In this document: piece by piece, positions 21,759 through 33,495 of the stretch | How the letters are laid out: each line of letters starts with the position of its first letter | Numbering within the stretch: position 1 is the first letter of the stretch | NCBI GenBank assembly: GCA_032717465.1 | Contig: CM064671.1 | Location: 55,549,991-55,613,990 of the forward strand | Origin: Coenobita brevimanus | Taxonomy: Eukaryota > Arthropoda > Malacostraca > Decapoda > Coenobitidae | Reading direction: 5' to 3' | DNA: 64,000 nucleotides | Position numbers and translations under genes: made by a program | The notes under the pieces: model-generated | Told to the model about the DNA's origin: nothing | Seen by the model: the letters and a program-made list of their open reading frames with translations, nothing else | The model's database searches: none

Positions 21759-22260
21759 CTGTACAATATTGTACCAAATTTGCCATGTCGGTTGATGGCC
21801 ATTAGAGAAATATTCGTTGAAAGAAAAGGTACCAAGTCACAGTGTAAAGATAATCCAGCTTATTCGGCTTTGAAAAGATTTTGACAAAATTTAGTGGAAG
21901 AGTTGAGGGACAGGAGACGGAGTGATTCAGATTCTGAACGATTGGTCTGAGGTAAAAGATACCTACTGTTTTATATTTCATGCGTATCAGACCTGGTGGA
22001 TGGGTTTACAGCTAGCCGAGCATGAAAGAACAAAATCTAATTTCAGAACGATATGTCCGAAATGAAGATCAGAAGACAGGGGCAACTAAAACATCTTTGA
22101 CCCAATTTAAACCAAACTTGGTGGATGGCCAACAGATCAAGTATGAATGGAGTGATTCCATTTTGAGGTCGATATTTCAAACGTTAAGGGCACAGGGCAA
22201 GAGATATTTTTTATTACTCAGAATGCTTTTTACTTGTGCAAGAAATAAGTTTCCCATCCC
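21400..22260. repeat. Dispersed repeat related to 62855-63180, with a TA array
   Basis: Matches 62880-63150 over a few hundred bases: both hold GTTAGGTCATGTCC, CCACGCTGTATCTCAGAAAC, TTTTCTCATATTTTGTATGAT, AATTTTCTATTTTT and AGATAGGATTACAGGTTGTAA. A TA array (21678-21755) has grown inside this copy. Further monomer-like stretches (AATTTAACCAAACTTGGTGG-like, 21885-22200) follow. No coding capacity was seen. Confidence 0.6.
21678..21755. repeat. TA microsatellite
   Basis: About 78 bases of TA repeats. Confidence 0.95.
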
Positions 22261-22636
22261 CAGCACATTTGTTCACTCTGTCTAATTCTCATCATTTTCA
22301 CCTTTTTCACCAAAGAATGGGGTGGGAATGGAGTCAGCAAAAAGGAGTGAGAAGGTACAAGAGAGGAAGCACAGCGAACAGTATGCCCAGTGTGAATAGA
22401 TCATATAGTAATTTATACATACATGATTAATATCCCTGGAATCCTGTTTCCATCTCAAATGCCGAACCATCTTCAGTCCAAGCTCTCTCCACAAAGTATC
22501 ATCAGGTCATGTTAATGGTTAAGAGAGGTATCCCCCATCCCCACTCGTCTTGTTTTTTTTTTTTTTTTTTTTTTTTTTTTGGGGGGGAGGGCTTAGCAGC
22601 TTATGGTAACAGACATAAGCATTCTTTTGTTTTTAC
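22261..22636. other. Intron 6 DNA with poly(T)
   Basis: A T run at about 22552-22580 followed by GGGGGGG. Otherwise nothing was recognised before the exon 6 donor at 22636. Confidence 0.4.
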
Positions 22637-22823
22637 CTCCTTCCAGAGTTTGATGGGTATAACGTCAAAGGTAAAATTCATTGCCTGTGCCACAGCCTCA
22701 AAGAGCAAGTAATCTATCCCTGAGCGGTGAATCACTATCCGGCCATCTGGGGTGATCTCCTGCCTCTCCATCCACAGGGGTTTGTAGGTTGTTGCCGCCA
22801 CTCGGACTCTAGCACCGTGGAAA
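22637..22823 (-). CDS. IR exon 6: first half of the S1 ligand-binding lobe
   Basis: The donor GTAAAA follows 22637. The acceptor is a tandem CAGCAG: splicing at the second AG gives a start at 22823, and at the first AG a start at 22826, which only adds a serine. From the split codon the exon reads FHGARVRVAATTYKPLW (strand 1 of S1), then PDGRIVIHRSGIDYLLFEAV and AQAMNFTFDVIPIKLWKE. This is the standard opening of an IR/iGluR ligand-binding domain (the SG.DY.L...A..NFT pattern). It joins in frame to exon 5 upstream and exon 7 downstream. Confidence 0.9.
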
Positions 22824-22839
22824 CTGCTGGGGAAAAACG

Positions 22840-23890
22840 TGGCTTGTTGTATTGTCGTCTGTACCACAAGTGTGCACCATGTTAACCCTTTCTACAAGAT
22901 GAAGCTTTTTTATTATTATTAATATTTTCATCTTGCTGCCCACAGATTTCATTCAGCTCTGAGAGTCTCCATTGTATGATACAGTCATTGATGGCAGTAT
23001 GGGTTATCGTATGCACCATGAATCTACCTGAACCAAAAGCACCGTCGAAAGTGTGGAAAAGAAATCATAAGGTTGTATATAATCACCTACACCACATCAT
23101 CCACAAGACATCGTTTGTGGTATAGTCTTTCTTATACCACACGTTTTTATTTAGCTATCCATCAGTAAGAGCTTGTAGGTTGAAAATACCACTCGTACAC
23201 TATCACGGCGAGAACTAGGTAATAACTCATAGACTTACCGGTACATTAACACCAGTAGTTTATTGTAGTTGGGGTGAGTCAGCTTTATATTTTTCTATCA
23301 TTATTGTTTCACTTCTCATTCATAATAGTCTTTAGGTAGCTGATAAGAGAAGAACAGTGGCACCGTTAAAGCTGTGCAGGAATAAGACAGCTCGTTACAT
23401 TACTCGTTATTTGCGGCTTGTAAGTTGTTAATGCCGCTTAAGCCGTAGGATTGCAGGAAGTAGGGTGTCTGTCAAACATGCAAATGTTGTTACGAGTTTA
23501 GGAAGGGTGATATACCGATTGTCTGAATATATGTATATAATTTTGTCTTTCCGAAAACAGAACCAAACTGCATTGGACTTCTTGTGCTAAAATGAAAATT
23601 TCTTCATCCTTGGCTAGGCTCAAACCTTTCCACCAAGTATGGCCCACATTAAGTAACAACTATTCGAGTTAAAAGGCTAAACACTTGACTTTGCTTTGTA
23701 ACTTTTACCTCAGAATAGTTGCGTATAACCTTGAATCATTTATTTTATATGAACTGTTTTATGCATTTTCAACTACTGTTTATAAAACTGGACCGAAATA
23801 CACTGTATTACATGGAAGAACTTTGCAGGTACCAACGAATAGGGAAAAAAGTTGAAGCACCATTTCTTCATCTTTTATGAACTAGGTGAT
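22840..23890. other. Intron 5 DNA with possible exon 6-like remnants
   Basis: Two stretches, about 23155-23225 and 23405-23460, share words with the start of exon 6 and its acceptor (for example CTTGTAGGTTG and ATACCACTCG against TTTGTAGGTTG and CGCCACTCGG on the plus strand). The match is short and weak. Nothing else was recognised. Confidence 0.35.
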
Positions 23891-23898
23891 ATACTTAC

Positions 23899-24027
23899 TT
23901 ATCGTACTTCTCTGGAAAAAGAGGATAATCAGATGTAAACCTTAGTCCTCCATGTCTGGTCCAGGAAGCCACCCGTAATACTTCGGCTCCGTGAGGTCCA
24001 AATGGTAGGTGTGCATAAACGTGATAT
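23899..24027 (-). CDS. IR exon 5: linker before the ligand-binding domain
   Basis: The acceptor GTTACAG ends above 24027 and the donor GTAAGT follows 23899; the exon has 129 bases. The first base completes the glycine codon begun in exon 4. It reads YHVYAHLPFGPHGAEVLRVA, SWTRHGGLRFTSDYPLFPEK and YD, ending in two bases of the next codon. The pattern ASW....GL.......LFPEK followed by FHG.RV.VA in exon 6 is typical of arthropod IRs. The other two frames have stops, so the frame choice is clear. Confidence 0.9.
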
Positions 24028-24029
24028 CT

Positions 24030-25445
24030 GTAACGTAAAAAATATTTCATTGTAACACATTTTTAACCGTTGTTTGATGGGCTGTAGAAATATAATTTAC
24101 TACCGTCAATTATCCAACATCACATCCTATATGTTAGTTGACTAAAATTTTCCAAATCCTTAGGGATGCAGGGAAATACCCAACATTATTTTTTAAAATA
24201 AAATAATAACCCCCATGACAATTATCATAATTTGGTGTGAATAATTAATAACAGATAAGCTGTCTCTTTCCCTGAAAGGTGAACATAAATATGGTAACCT
24301 ACTGTACATTGTAAGCGCTAGAACACCTTACTGCATATATTTACCACAACATTTCAATGAGTCTATAAAGGAAGGACATTTTATTATGGTTCTACTTATC
24401 CTTATGTTTGGGATGCACAGTCTTCGCCAGAAAGAATATATTCCATAATAATAATGTGATTGTCAAGTGAAATATAAACTAGAAGCTGGGTCAAGGCACA
24501 GTCCCTGGGCAGTCATTTTAGTGCTGACGTATAAACACAACAGGATATCTAGTCAAAGGTGTGACATAACAATATTGGAGTAAATCGGGTGAAAATTGAC
24601 GATTCTATGCCCATTAGACATTTTAGGCCCGAACCACCTGACATTGACCCCCATACTGCTAACTGGGGATGACCCTCCGACGCACAGTAATGAGTAATGT
24701 TATGAGATGCAAATTTGAAAAATGCACCTTTAGCTTTGGGTTTCGTGTCGATATGAGGAACTTGAAAGGAGTTACGACGAAAAAAACGATTGTACCCTTC
24801 CCTGTTTTTTTTTTTTTTTTTTTTTTTTTTTTTCCCTACAGCCCAGTCCTTGGCCCAATTTAGCCCATAATTTTGTCAGGTGATCAGAAGGTCATAGCCC
24901 ACCATCCCTGTAATTTTATCAAAATCGTATTTAATAGTTTTAATGTAATGTCGTTAACAGACAGACAGGCAGACAGACAACCGAATAGACAAACCAAATA
25001 AAAACAATACCCATCCCCGAGTTCCTCCGGGGCGGGGATGGGTAATCAAGGAAAATGTTATCTTCTTTACTTCAGTGGTGTCTTTATTTTGTTTTAAATA
25101 TCTTCCGATCGATTAAGTCAGCTTTTGAGAAACTTTGCGAATCGGAAGGTTTTGACAAAGTCTTAGTTAGCCCTTTCATAATTAAGGAGAATTTCTCAAG
25201 TAAAAAAAAAAAAAGTCTAACGTGAACTACAAACAAATTGCAAAGTCGTTCTCTGCATGAAGCAGTTAATAAGATAATCATTCATGAAAACATTCCAGGA
25301 CGACTAGGTCCATCGTCCATTAAACCATCGTCATTTTGCACAAATTCCAGAAATACGTCAATCCCATTCTAGAGGCATTGTGTACAGGTGCCCTACATCA
25401 GTCAAATACCGTTAATTCATTTAATGTGGCTTAATCCCTTTTTAT
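24030..25445. other. Intron 4 DNA with a dispersed-repeat end
   Basis: A poly(T) run lies at about 24807-24833. At 24958-25045 a GACA repeat leads into CAATACCCATCCCCGAGTT and GGGGCGGGGATGGGTAAT, which can fold as a hairpin. The same layout (GACA or CA run, then a palindrome ending in GG..GGTAAT) recurs at other loci. No exon was seen. Confidence 0.45.
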
Positions 25446-28410
25446 ATACAAGGTAGAAGGAACCAAAGGTCAGGAGCCCGCAAACCGTTTCTTCCAAGCA
25501 AAAAAAAGCAAAAACAATACCAATGAGAGCCAAATTCAAGATCCATTCATTTCGACATGCCTGGACAGACTGCGTTTGAAAGACTGGAGATCATAGGAAG
25601 TAGGAAATACAGACAGAGGAGAAAGTTCCAGAGTTGACCTGTTGCATCAATGAAGGACTGGGAGTAACGGTTAACTCATGCATTAGAGAGCTGGACAAAA
25701 AAGGGATGAGAGTTTGCTGCTACACGGGTGCTATGCACCCATCGTAGAGATCGAGGGATGCAAGCAGACAGTTCAGAGGAGCAGTGACCATTGAAGCAGC
25801 GATAGAAAAGAGATAAAGATGCAACAGAGTGGCGAAGAGACACAGGTTGAAGGGAGCCAGTAAGAGGAGGAGAGCTGATGAGACGAATAGCCTTTGACTC
25901 CATCCTATTGAGAAGGGCTGAATGTGGGGAGCCTCCCTACAGATGAGAGTTGTACTCCACAGGGGAGAATAAAACCCGTGTATAAGGTCAACAACTGTGC
26001 AGGTGTAAAGAAGGTACAGAGTCGGCTTAACACACCTAATCTCTTGGAAGCAGATTTTACAAGAGATGTAATATGATCTTTCCAAGATGAGTTCCGACTG
26101 AATGACACACCAAGCATGTTCAAGGATGATGCAGGATTGACCTGGATATTTTAAAACATTAGTGGGTACTCCTGTGGAAGATTTTATCGGGTTGATAGGT
26201 GTAAGAATTGAGTCTTTGATGCATTAAAATGAATATTATTTCACCCCAGTCAGAGATACAAGCCAGGTCAGACCTTAGGTGTGCCATAGACTCATCCTTT
26301 GTTTGCTGAGATGGACGTTGAGGGAACTGAATGGAAAGGTGAAGGATGGAGTCATCAGCATACGAGTGGAAGAGAGATGGTGATACTGTAGGGCAGAGCC
26401 CTGAGGAACACCACTGTTTGTAAATATAGGAGAAGAACGATGGCCGTCTACATTATAACATCAGCTACAGAACGACCAGAAAGGAAGCTACAGATGCAGG
26501 CACAGATAGAAAGAAAGAAATCGTAAGAGTGCAGTTTGGAAATTAAAGATTTAAGCCAGACTCGGTCGAAAAGCCTTTGAGATGTCAAGTGCAATGGCAA
26601 TGGCAAAGCCTTCGCCAAAGTCCCTCAAGGAGGATGACCAGAAGTCTGAAAGATAGGTGAGACGATCGAGTGTGGAGCGTCCCTGATGGGAACCCATACC
26701 GACTATCAGAAAGAAGGTTGTGATAGGGAAGATGCTTAAAAATGTTTTGTTAAATATAGACTCGAAACCTTTTGAGACACAGGATGTTAAAGCAATTGGA
26801 CGATAGTTAGAGGATTGGGAATGGTCACCCTTCTTTGGGACTGGCTGAATGAGAGCAAACTTCCAGCAAGAAGGAAAGGTACAAGTTGATATACAAAGGA
26901 GAATGAGTTTACCTAGGCAGGATGTAAGCAAAGTAGCACATTTCTTGAGGACAACAGAAGGGACTCCATCAGGCCCATATGCCTTGTTAGTATTGAGGCC
27001 ATTGATGGCAGAAAATACATCAGCTGAAGAAATTTTAACGTCAGCTATGAGGATATCAGTGGGGGGGAAGTGATGGAGGAACAGCACCGGAATTGTCTAA
27101 GGTGGAATTGGAGAAGAAAGTTGAGTGAATTGATCTGATTTACCAGTAGAGGAAATAGCTACAGAGCCATCAGAGTAGAAAAGAGGAAGGAAGGATGATC
27201 AGGTAAAGTTGTTAGAAAGGTTTTTAGCAATGTGCCAGAAGGAGTGGAAGGAATTCGTTGGAGAGATGAGAGCATTTAGTACGGATGAAATTATTTTTAG
27301 CAGAGCGAAGAACATACTTAGCACGATTCCAGGCAGAAATAAAAAAGATGTGATTAAGAGGTGGGTTGGCTCTGGTACATTTTATAGGCCCTCTCCTTGT
27401 TCTGGACAGCATTAGAACAAGTGTGATTAAACCAATTCTTTCTTGCATTAGTCAAAGGATATGAGAAGGGAATGCATGCTGCCATGCCCGAGAGAATAAC
27501 CTCTGTATTTCACAAGGCACACGCAGATTGCTCCTGGCCATGGAAGCAAAAATCATTCCAGGAAAAATCAAAGATGTACTGCCTGAGGGTTCCCCAATCC
27601 GCAGCTCCAAAGTGACACAATCGACATTTCTTTGGAGGGTCCTCAGGCCGTACTGGAGCGATAGGACAGGTTAAGGCAATATGATTATGATCGAAGGAGC
27701 CCAACGGAGAGGAAAGATTAACAGTGTAAGCAGAGAGATTAGTTGTAAGGAATAGGCCAAGTACGTTGGAGCTCTCTCCAAGGTGGTGAGGGATACAGGT
27801 TGGGTGCTGCACAAGCTGCCCTAGGTCATTAAGGATAGAAAAGATGTAGGCTTGTTCACCAGGTGGATCAGTGAAAGGAAAGGAAAGCCAAAGATGGTGG
27901 TGAACATTCAAATCTCCTAGAATGGAGATTTCAGAGAAGGGAGAAATTAATAGAACGTGTTCCATCGTAGAAGTACGATAGTCGAAGAATTTTTGATAGC
28001 CAGTAGAATTAGGGGATAAATAAACAGCACAGATATATTTAGTCAGAGAATGACAGGAAAGCCGAAGCCAGAGAGTAGGGAATTCAGAAGAATCAAGTTC
28101 AGGAACATGATAGCAAGATAAGTTGTTGCATACATATACACAACACCACCTTTGACTTTGAAATGAGTATAGAGAAAGTAGGAGGATACAGAAAAGAGTT
28201 TGCTATCAGTTGCCTCAGACAGCTAAGTCTTAGTTAGGAAGAGAAGGTGAGGTTTAGGTTAGGAGAGCTGGTGCTCAGCAGAGCAAAATTTAGAGGAAAG
28301 GCTGCGAATGTTCCAAAATGAAGAAGGAGTGAGTCAGTGGTTCCAGGCATCTCGATGAGTCATCACCGGGTTAGGGGTGGATGGTGGGGGCATTTGCTGT
28401 TATACTTTTC
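25446..28410 (-). mobile_element. Long Jockey/BS-like LINE copy
   Basis: Minus-strand frames give, 5' to 3', an endonuclease C-terminal part (27510-27965: ISILGDLNVHHHLWL, LGSFDHNHIALTCP, FDFSWNDFCFHGQ), an RT fingers part (26551-27087: CWKFALIQPVPKKGD, NYRPIALTSCVSK), and a C-terminal part (25676-26123). It is the same family as 5160-7333, including the ARVNRYSQ/HPFFVQLSNA region. Deletions remove most of the catalytic palm, and stops are frequent. It fills much of IR intron 4. Confidence 0.75.
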
Positions 28411-28509
28411 TTCTACGTGTCATATACCGAAAATATAAATTACTTTTATCACAAATATTAATAAGACTGGAGCTTATTTACTCAGTGCTCCATTCCTTTA
28501 CCTGTTACG

Positions 28510-29830
28510 TATCACATGGCAGAATTACACAATAATTAGTCTCATCAGCCTGGAAGCAAAGCGATGCTGAAAGTAATCTTAAACAAGCTGAAACTGCAAG
28601 TGGAAGAAGTAGTTGCTGAGGAACAGGATGGATTCTGTAGTGGAGAGAGTACGGCAGAAAGGATTTTCAATTTATGAGTTCTGTGTGAGAAAGAGTCAGT
28701 ATCAACTGGACATGTACCATGTGTTCATGGACTTCAATAAAGCGTTCAGCAGGGTGTGGCACGATGTACTGTGGGACACAGTGAAGAAATACAGCATGGG
28801 CCAGGAGCTGATCCAAAGTATCAGGCAGCTGCACACAAAGGCCACCAGGATGGGACTTGTTTACGGCACAGCAGGAGATTGGTTCCATACATCAGTCAGA
28901 GTCCATAAAGGCTGTCTCTTATCACAGACATTGTTCAACGTTTTCTTGGAGCGAATAATTACATGCCCTGGAAGACCATTCTGGAACAGTCAGCACTGGA
29001 CTATAGACCATCACAAACCTCAGGTTCGCCAGTAACATCAACGGGCTGGCTGGAAATGAAAACTCCAACCTGGTGAATTGCCTAGATGAAACATCTGCAA
29101 GATATGGTATGGCAATCAGCACAGAAAAAACAAATTTGATAAAACAGCACAGAGCCAAATGAGACAAAGACCACAGTCAGTGGAAAAGAACTAGAGACTG
29201 TGAACTTTTTAAAATACCTTGGCCCCATCATCATTCAAGATGAATCGAAAACTGAAGTCCTTGCACGAACTGCACAATCGTCATTACCACTTGCAAAACT
29301 CAAACCAGTGTGGAGGGATAGAAATATCTCCTCTCCATCCAAATGATAATCTTTGCAATCACTTGTACTATCTTCCTGTATGCATGCGATTTAAAGACAC
29401 TGACAGCAGAACTGCAAAGGAAGATCCAAGGAGTGGAGATGAGATGCTTCAGGTGAATTTTGGCATCTCCTATATGGGGCATGTCAAAAAGGATGACGTC
29501 TGCAGAACGATCTGGCAACGTGAGAAACATTGTAAAGACCGGTTGACCACGTTAAGGAAAAGAAGTCTGATGAAGTTATAGGCATCTGATCAAATCATGC
29601 AGACTCTCAAAGGTTATTCTCCATGGAATAGTACAAGGTTATCAGGAGACAGGGTAGACAGAGACAGTGGTGTGCAGATAACTGCTGAGTGGATTCAGAG
29701 GAGCTTTGCCACAACCCAGGCACTTGACCTTAACCGTCAAAGGTGGAGACAGCTGGTGCAGCGGTTATCTTTGTAGCACCCCCGCAGCCCCTGTGATCTG
29801 CAGGACCAGTGACGGTGATAGTGGTGACTT
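28510..29830 (+). mobile_element. Second LINE clade, decayed reverse transcriptase
   Basis: The plus strand encodes fragments of a non-LTR reverse transcriptase: LISLASKAMLKV-type start (about 28540), EEQDGF..., then MYHVFMDFNKAFSRVWHDVL (28720-28770), VRVHKGCLLSQTLFNVFLER (28890-28950), and a C-terminal part with FLKYLGPIII (29205-29240). The family differs from the RTE and BS-like copies here. The usual QGCL motif reads KGCL and several frame changes are present, so it is inactive. Confidence 0.65.
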
Positions 29831-30230
29831 GTTAACTTAATGGTATTAGTCTAGTTGGATAGAATTTATCAGAGCAATATTTAGGTACTGTAATATATTT
29901 TGAGGTTAACTATTTGTATATGGACAATGTTGTTTGGCCTTAACATATTTAGATAATACTTCTGTACCCCAAATGTAAGTGGCAGGTTGAAGGGCAAGAT
30001 ATCAAACAAATATCTGCTCCAAAATGAAACTACTAATCATCATAACTGGCATAATTACCTGACGTTCAACCTTGCTTCACTAATGGAATAATATACGTGC
30101 TGGGAAACTCAACTCGGTCTGAAGGTAGCCGAAAGGCCAGCCTTATCTAAAGAACTTAAGGTTGTTGTACGGTTAACCATAAACGCGATGCACATCTACC
30201 ACATGCCTGACCATTGGGCACCCCCAGGTT
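29831..30230. other. Unassigned intron 4 DNA
   Basis: No coding or repeat signal was recognised. Confidence 0.35.
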
Positions 30231-30234
30231 ATCA

Positions 30235-30380
30235 CATCGTAGCCAAGTGGTTAGCGTTGCTATGTACGAATTGGAAACCCATTAGAGCTAGGGTACGAAT
30301 CCTACTGCAGACAGCTGACACCATACAACTGAAGTGTCCATCACCCCTTTGTGGGTTCATAGGTAAAATGAGTAAGTAAA
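30235..30380 (+). repeat. tRNA-derived SINE head
   Basis: The sequence TAGCCAAGTGGTTAGCGTT is a good RNA polymerase III A box, and GGGTACGAATCCTACTG about 45 bases downstream is a B box. The spacing and the lack of a full cloverleaf suggest a serine/leucine-type tRNA-derived SINE rather than a functional tRNA gene. Confidence 0.6.
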
Positions 30381-30604
30381 GTAACACCTGGGGAAAGTAA
30401 CTATGATAACCTATGTGATGTAGTGGTCTTGTACCCCAGGGCAATGGACAAATAATCTTCTACAGGCTGAGATGCCTTAGTTACGGAGATGATCACCGTG
30501 GCTAAGCACCTCATGGCATCTGCCACTACCTTTACTGTAGGTAAGACATGTCTTAATTACAGGGGATACCTTGTGGAAAACATCTCTGTCTGCCAGAAAT
30601 TATT

Positions 30605-30965
30605 ATATATATTTTTTTTTTATGCAAGGAAGAACGAACCAAAAGCCAGAAGACAGCAAGACTGTTCCCCCCAAGAAATAACAAAAGGAAGGCAACAGAG
30701 CCAAATTCAAGGTTTGTTCAGTTCGAGTTGCCTGGAAAGACTGCTTTTGAATGATTGGAGGTCATAGGGAGTATAAAATACAAACAGAAGAAGACAGTTA
30801 CGGAGTTGATATGTTGCATACATGAAGGACAGGGACTGATGGTTAACCCTTGAATTAGAGTGTTGGGCAGAAAAGGGATGAGACTTTATTGCTAGATTGG
30901 TGCCACAAACCCACTGTAGTGGTGGAGAGATGCAAGCGGACAGTTCAGAGGAGCTGCTGACTAAC
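30605..30965 (-). mobile_element. 3' fragment of a Jockey/BS-like LINE
   Basis: Closely follows the 3' end of the copy at 25446-25800: GAACCAAA, GCCAAATTCAAG, CTGGAAAGACTGC, ATTGGAGGTCATAGG and GCGGACAGTTCAGAGGAGC are shared. Only the C-terminal tail and 3' untranslated part remain. Confidence 0.7.
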
Positions 30966-31380
30966 TGAATGAATGGATGACATTACTGACATGATTGACT
31001 GATATGACATGACATGACATAGCAGTACATAACAGCACTAACATAAAAACATTAACATGGCATAAAACATTACACCACTAATATACATCAGATATGACAA
31101 CAATTAATTTACATGATAAGAATATTGAAATGACATGCATGAGGTGACATGAAGCACTGAGATGAAGTGACATGACGTAATAGCAATGATTTATGAGAAG
31201 TACTGACACGGCATGCATGATATAACATGAACAAGTGACATGACATGGCGTGGCGTGATATGAATATGAAATGGCAACATCGACATGAAATATCATTAGA
31301 TGAGATGGCGAAGACATAACAACACTGGCATGATGTGACATTACAACTGTAATATGACAATGACAGCAATTGACAACGTG
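30966..31380. repeat. Degenerate GACAT-rich low-complexity tract
   Basis: Words of the type TGACATGACAT and CATGA recur irregularly for about 400 bases. It looks like an old, diverged simple repeat. Confidence 0.6.
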
Positions 31381-31743
31381 AAATGTAGTATTATTTGTGA
31401 AGTAAGTGCATTATTTGCAAGATACAATTCGCTATGTCAAGGCTTGAAGCACCTTTGGACCTAGCTCAGTATTCCCTCTGAACCAGAACCGGCCCCTTGC
31501 ACTTGCTTCTGCGGAGGGCTCTCTCGCTTCTATAATATATTTTATAGTTACGGACAAAAAATTCTACGGAGATCCAATGCCGGCCGCCGGAAGCGTCGTT
31601 TTTTTGTCAAAATGTGATTGCTCATTTTAATTAGTAAACGTTTTTCAATCGTGATAGGACCAATTTCTTTCACATCAGCGAATTTTTTGCGATTTTTGTG
31701 CCAATTTTGGTGCAATTTGAATGTGTAGTTTCGGCTGCCCAAA

Positions 31744-31797
<54 letters not shown>

Positions 31798-32208
31798 CTA
31801 GTGCTATAGTATATTAGATGTAGTGTACGAATGCAAAGGAGGGATGAAAGCTGAAAATAACAAAAACAAAAGCAAAACACTTCTCCACTGTTTCTCGGTA
31901 TCACACTTAATGCAGGTAACATTTGAAAATTCTTAGCATGTGAAACAGTGTCTTCTTCTTTCAATTTCTGGCCCAGTGTATATGATCCAACAATTTGTGC
32001 AGGGAAAAATATAGGTTCCAGCCTAAGTGTGAACACACACTTAGTGATTGCCTCCTGTGAATGACTCCTACACCAGCCTTAGCGAGCTTCAGCTAAATAA
32101 CGCCGTGTGCAACCTTACAATTGTTGCTGCATTGGGGCAGCATTTAAATACTTTGGAAACACATAATAACCATAGTAATATGTTTTAACTGGAAAACATC
32201 ATTCATAC
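31381..32208. other. Intron 4 DNA with AC array
   Basis: Contains an AC microsatellite (31744-31796). Nothing else was recognised before the exon 4 donor. Confidence 0.4.
31744..31796. repeat. AC microsatellite
   Basis: About 53 bases of AC repeats. Confidence 0.95.
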
Positions 32209-32441
32209 CCAAAATTAATATTCGATTCAGATGGAGCCACCACAGCTACACTCATATTTGCAAAGGTGTATTTGGTGGACATGAGTGGCCTCAGCTGCTG
32301 CAGTGCTAGGCGACTGACGATGATGAGCCTTGTGGACCATTGCAGGAGGCGACCCTTGAGGGATGAGTCAGCAAAGGTGGCGAGGAAGGCTGGGTCGTCA
32401 CTGACTAATACCACCGTCACGCACCACGATATCTGCCGCAG
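32209..32441 (-). CDS. IR exon 4: N-terminal domain, conserved core
   Basis: The acceptor GTCGTCAG ends above 32441 and the donor GTATGA follows 32209; 77 codons plus 2 bases. It reads LRQISWCVTVVLVSDDPAFL, ATFADSSLKGRLLQWSTRLI, IVSRLALQQLRPLMSTKYTF and ends in SESNINF plus GG. The SWCVTVV.VSDDPAFL..FA..SLKGRLL.WSTRL string is the signature of a group of divergent decapod IRs, and is the best evidence for both the family and the host group. The phases fit exon 3 (0) and exon 5 (2). It lies 26 kb from exon 3 and 8 kb from exon 5. Confidence 0.9.
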
Positions 32442-32449
32442 CTGACGAC

Positions 32450-32810
32450 ATTACTTTGTTAGACAAGTGCAAACTAATTTCAGTAATGATGTCCATGCCC
32501 ACCACATTTAGAAGTGGGATAAAATATGTAATAAAAATAAAAAACAGGTTGGTTTATGCAAAAGTAGGTAACATTATTACAAAATGGAATAATTTACTGT
32601 ACCGCAATTATTTCCCAGTCATTTACATAGATCATGTTTAATTAACTTCTATAATCATTTTCACAAATACATTCATCCCTTGTATATTACAGAAAAGGGA
32701 TGGAGGTATTCCAGCTTCATCTCTGTAATAGTATATTATGAATGATCGCACTGCTGGGAACATCAGCTTCTGACATTACGCTCTCTGAGGATCTTTGTGA
32801 ATGTGTAACA

Positions 32811-32811
<1 letters not shown>
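32450..32811. other. Intron 3 DNA beside exon 4
   Basis: AT-rich, nothing recognised. Confidence 0.35.

Positions 32812-32868
<57 letters not shown>
32812..32868. repeat. AC microsatellite
   Basis: About 57 bases of AC repeats. Confidence 0.95.
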
Positions 32869-32871
<3 letters not shown>

Positions 32872-33079
32872 CAATATTTGATACTTCTTTTGGATGAATG
32901 GAAACAAAGGATTCACTTAATACACCGTGATATATATTTTATTTTCTTAGCAAAATGATAGAAAAGCATTCTGGAGCGGAATGCTAATTGCCAGCCAGAA
33001 GATGCTGTTGGCTAGGTTGCAAGTTACTTACAAACCAAATGTTAAGAAAATTTGGAAAACTACGGAATTTAGTTACCAC

Positions 33080-33495
33080 TTTTTACAAAATGCCAATCCA
33101 TGAAAAAAAGTTGTTGCCTTTTGGCAGCCATTTTGGAGACCTTCTCCTTGACCAAGCGTGCCCATTTTTGAACTCGCTCAAGATTTTGGCTATAACTTGA
33201 CACCCTTAAGGTTTCATGTTGATAGCTCAAGCCGTTCATTAAATATAATGGTGCTAAATGCAAGCAGTAAAAACTAGTTGACCTTTGGCAGCCACTTTGG
33301 TAACCCTGACCTTGACCCAGAGTGCCCATTTTCGAACTCGTCCAGGATTTTGGGCATATCTTTCTACCCTGAAGGTTTCATGTTGATGGTTCAAGCCGTT
33401 CATGAGATATAATGGTAACACACACACACAAACACACACACACACAGACGAGGGTAAAAGAAATATCGCTCAGCCTTACTAAGGGCGGGTGATAA
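33080..33495. repeat. Dispersed repeat with two tandem monomers and a CA/hairpin end
   Basis: The unit at about 33115-33277 (TTTTGGCAGCCATTTTGGAG, CTTGACC, GCCCATTTTTGAACTCG, AAGGTTTCATGTTGATAG, CAAGCCGTTCAT) is repeated at about 33282-33415 with changes. It then runs into a CA array (33419-33447) and CTTACTAAGGGCGGGTGAT. This is the same layout as at 17545, 19480, 24958 and 63770. Confidence 0.65.

Noticed and set aside
30188..30444. Small open frames on both strands around 30.2-30.4 kb, considered as a gene
   Set aside because: The stretch is better explained by a tRNA-derived repeat head and has no coding motif.
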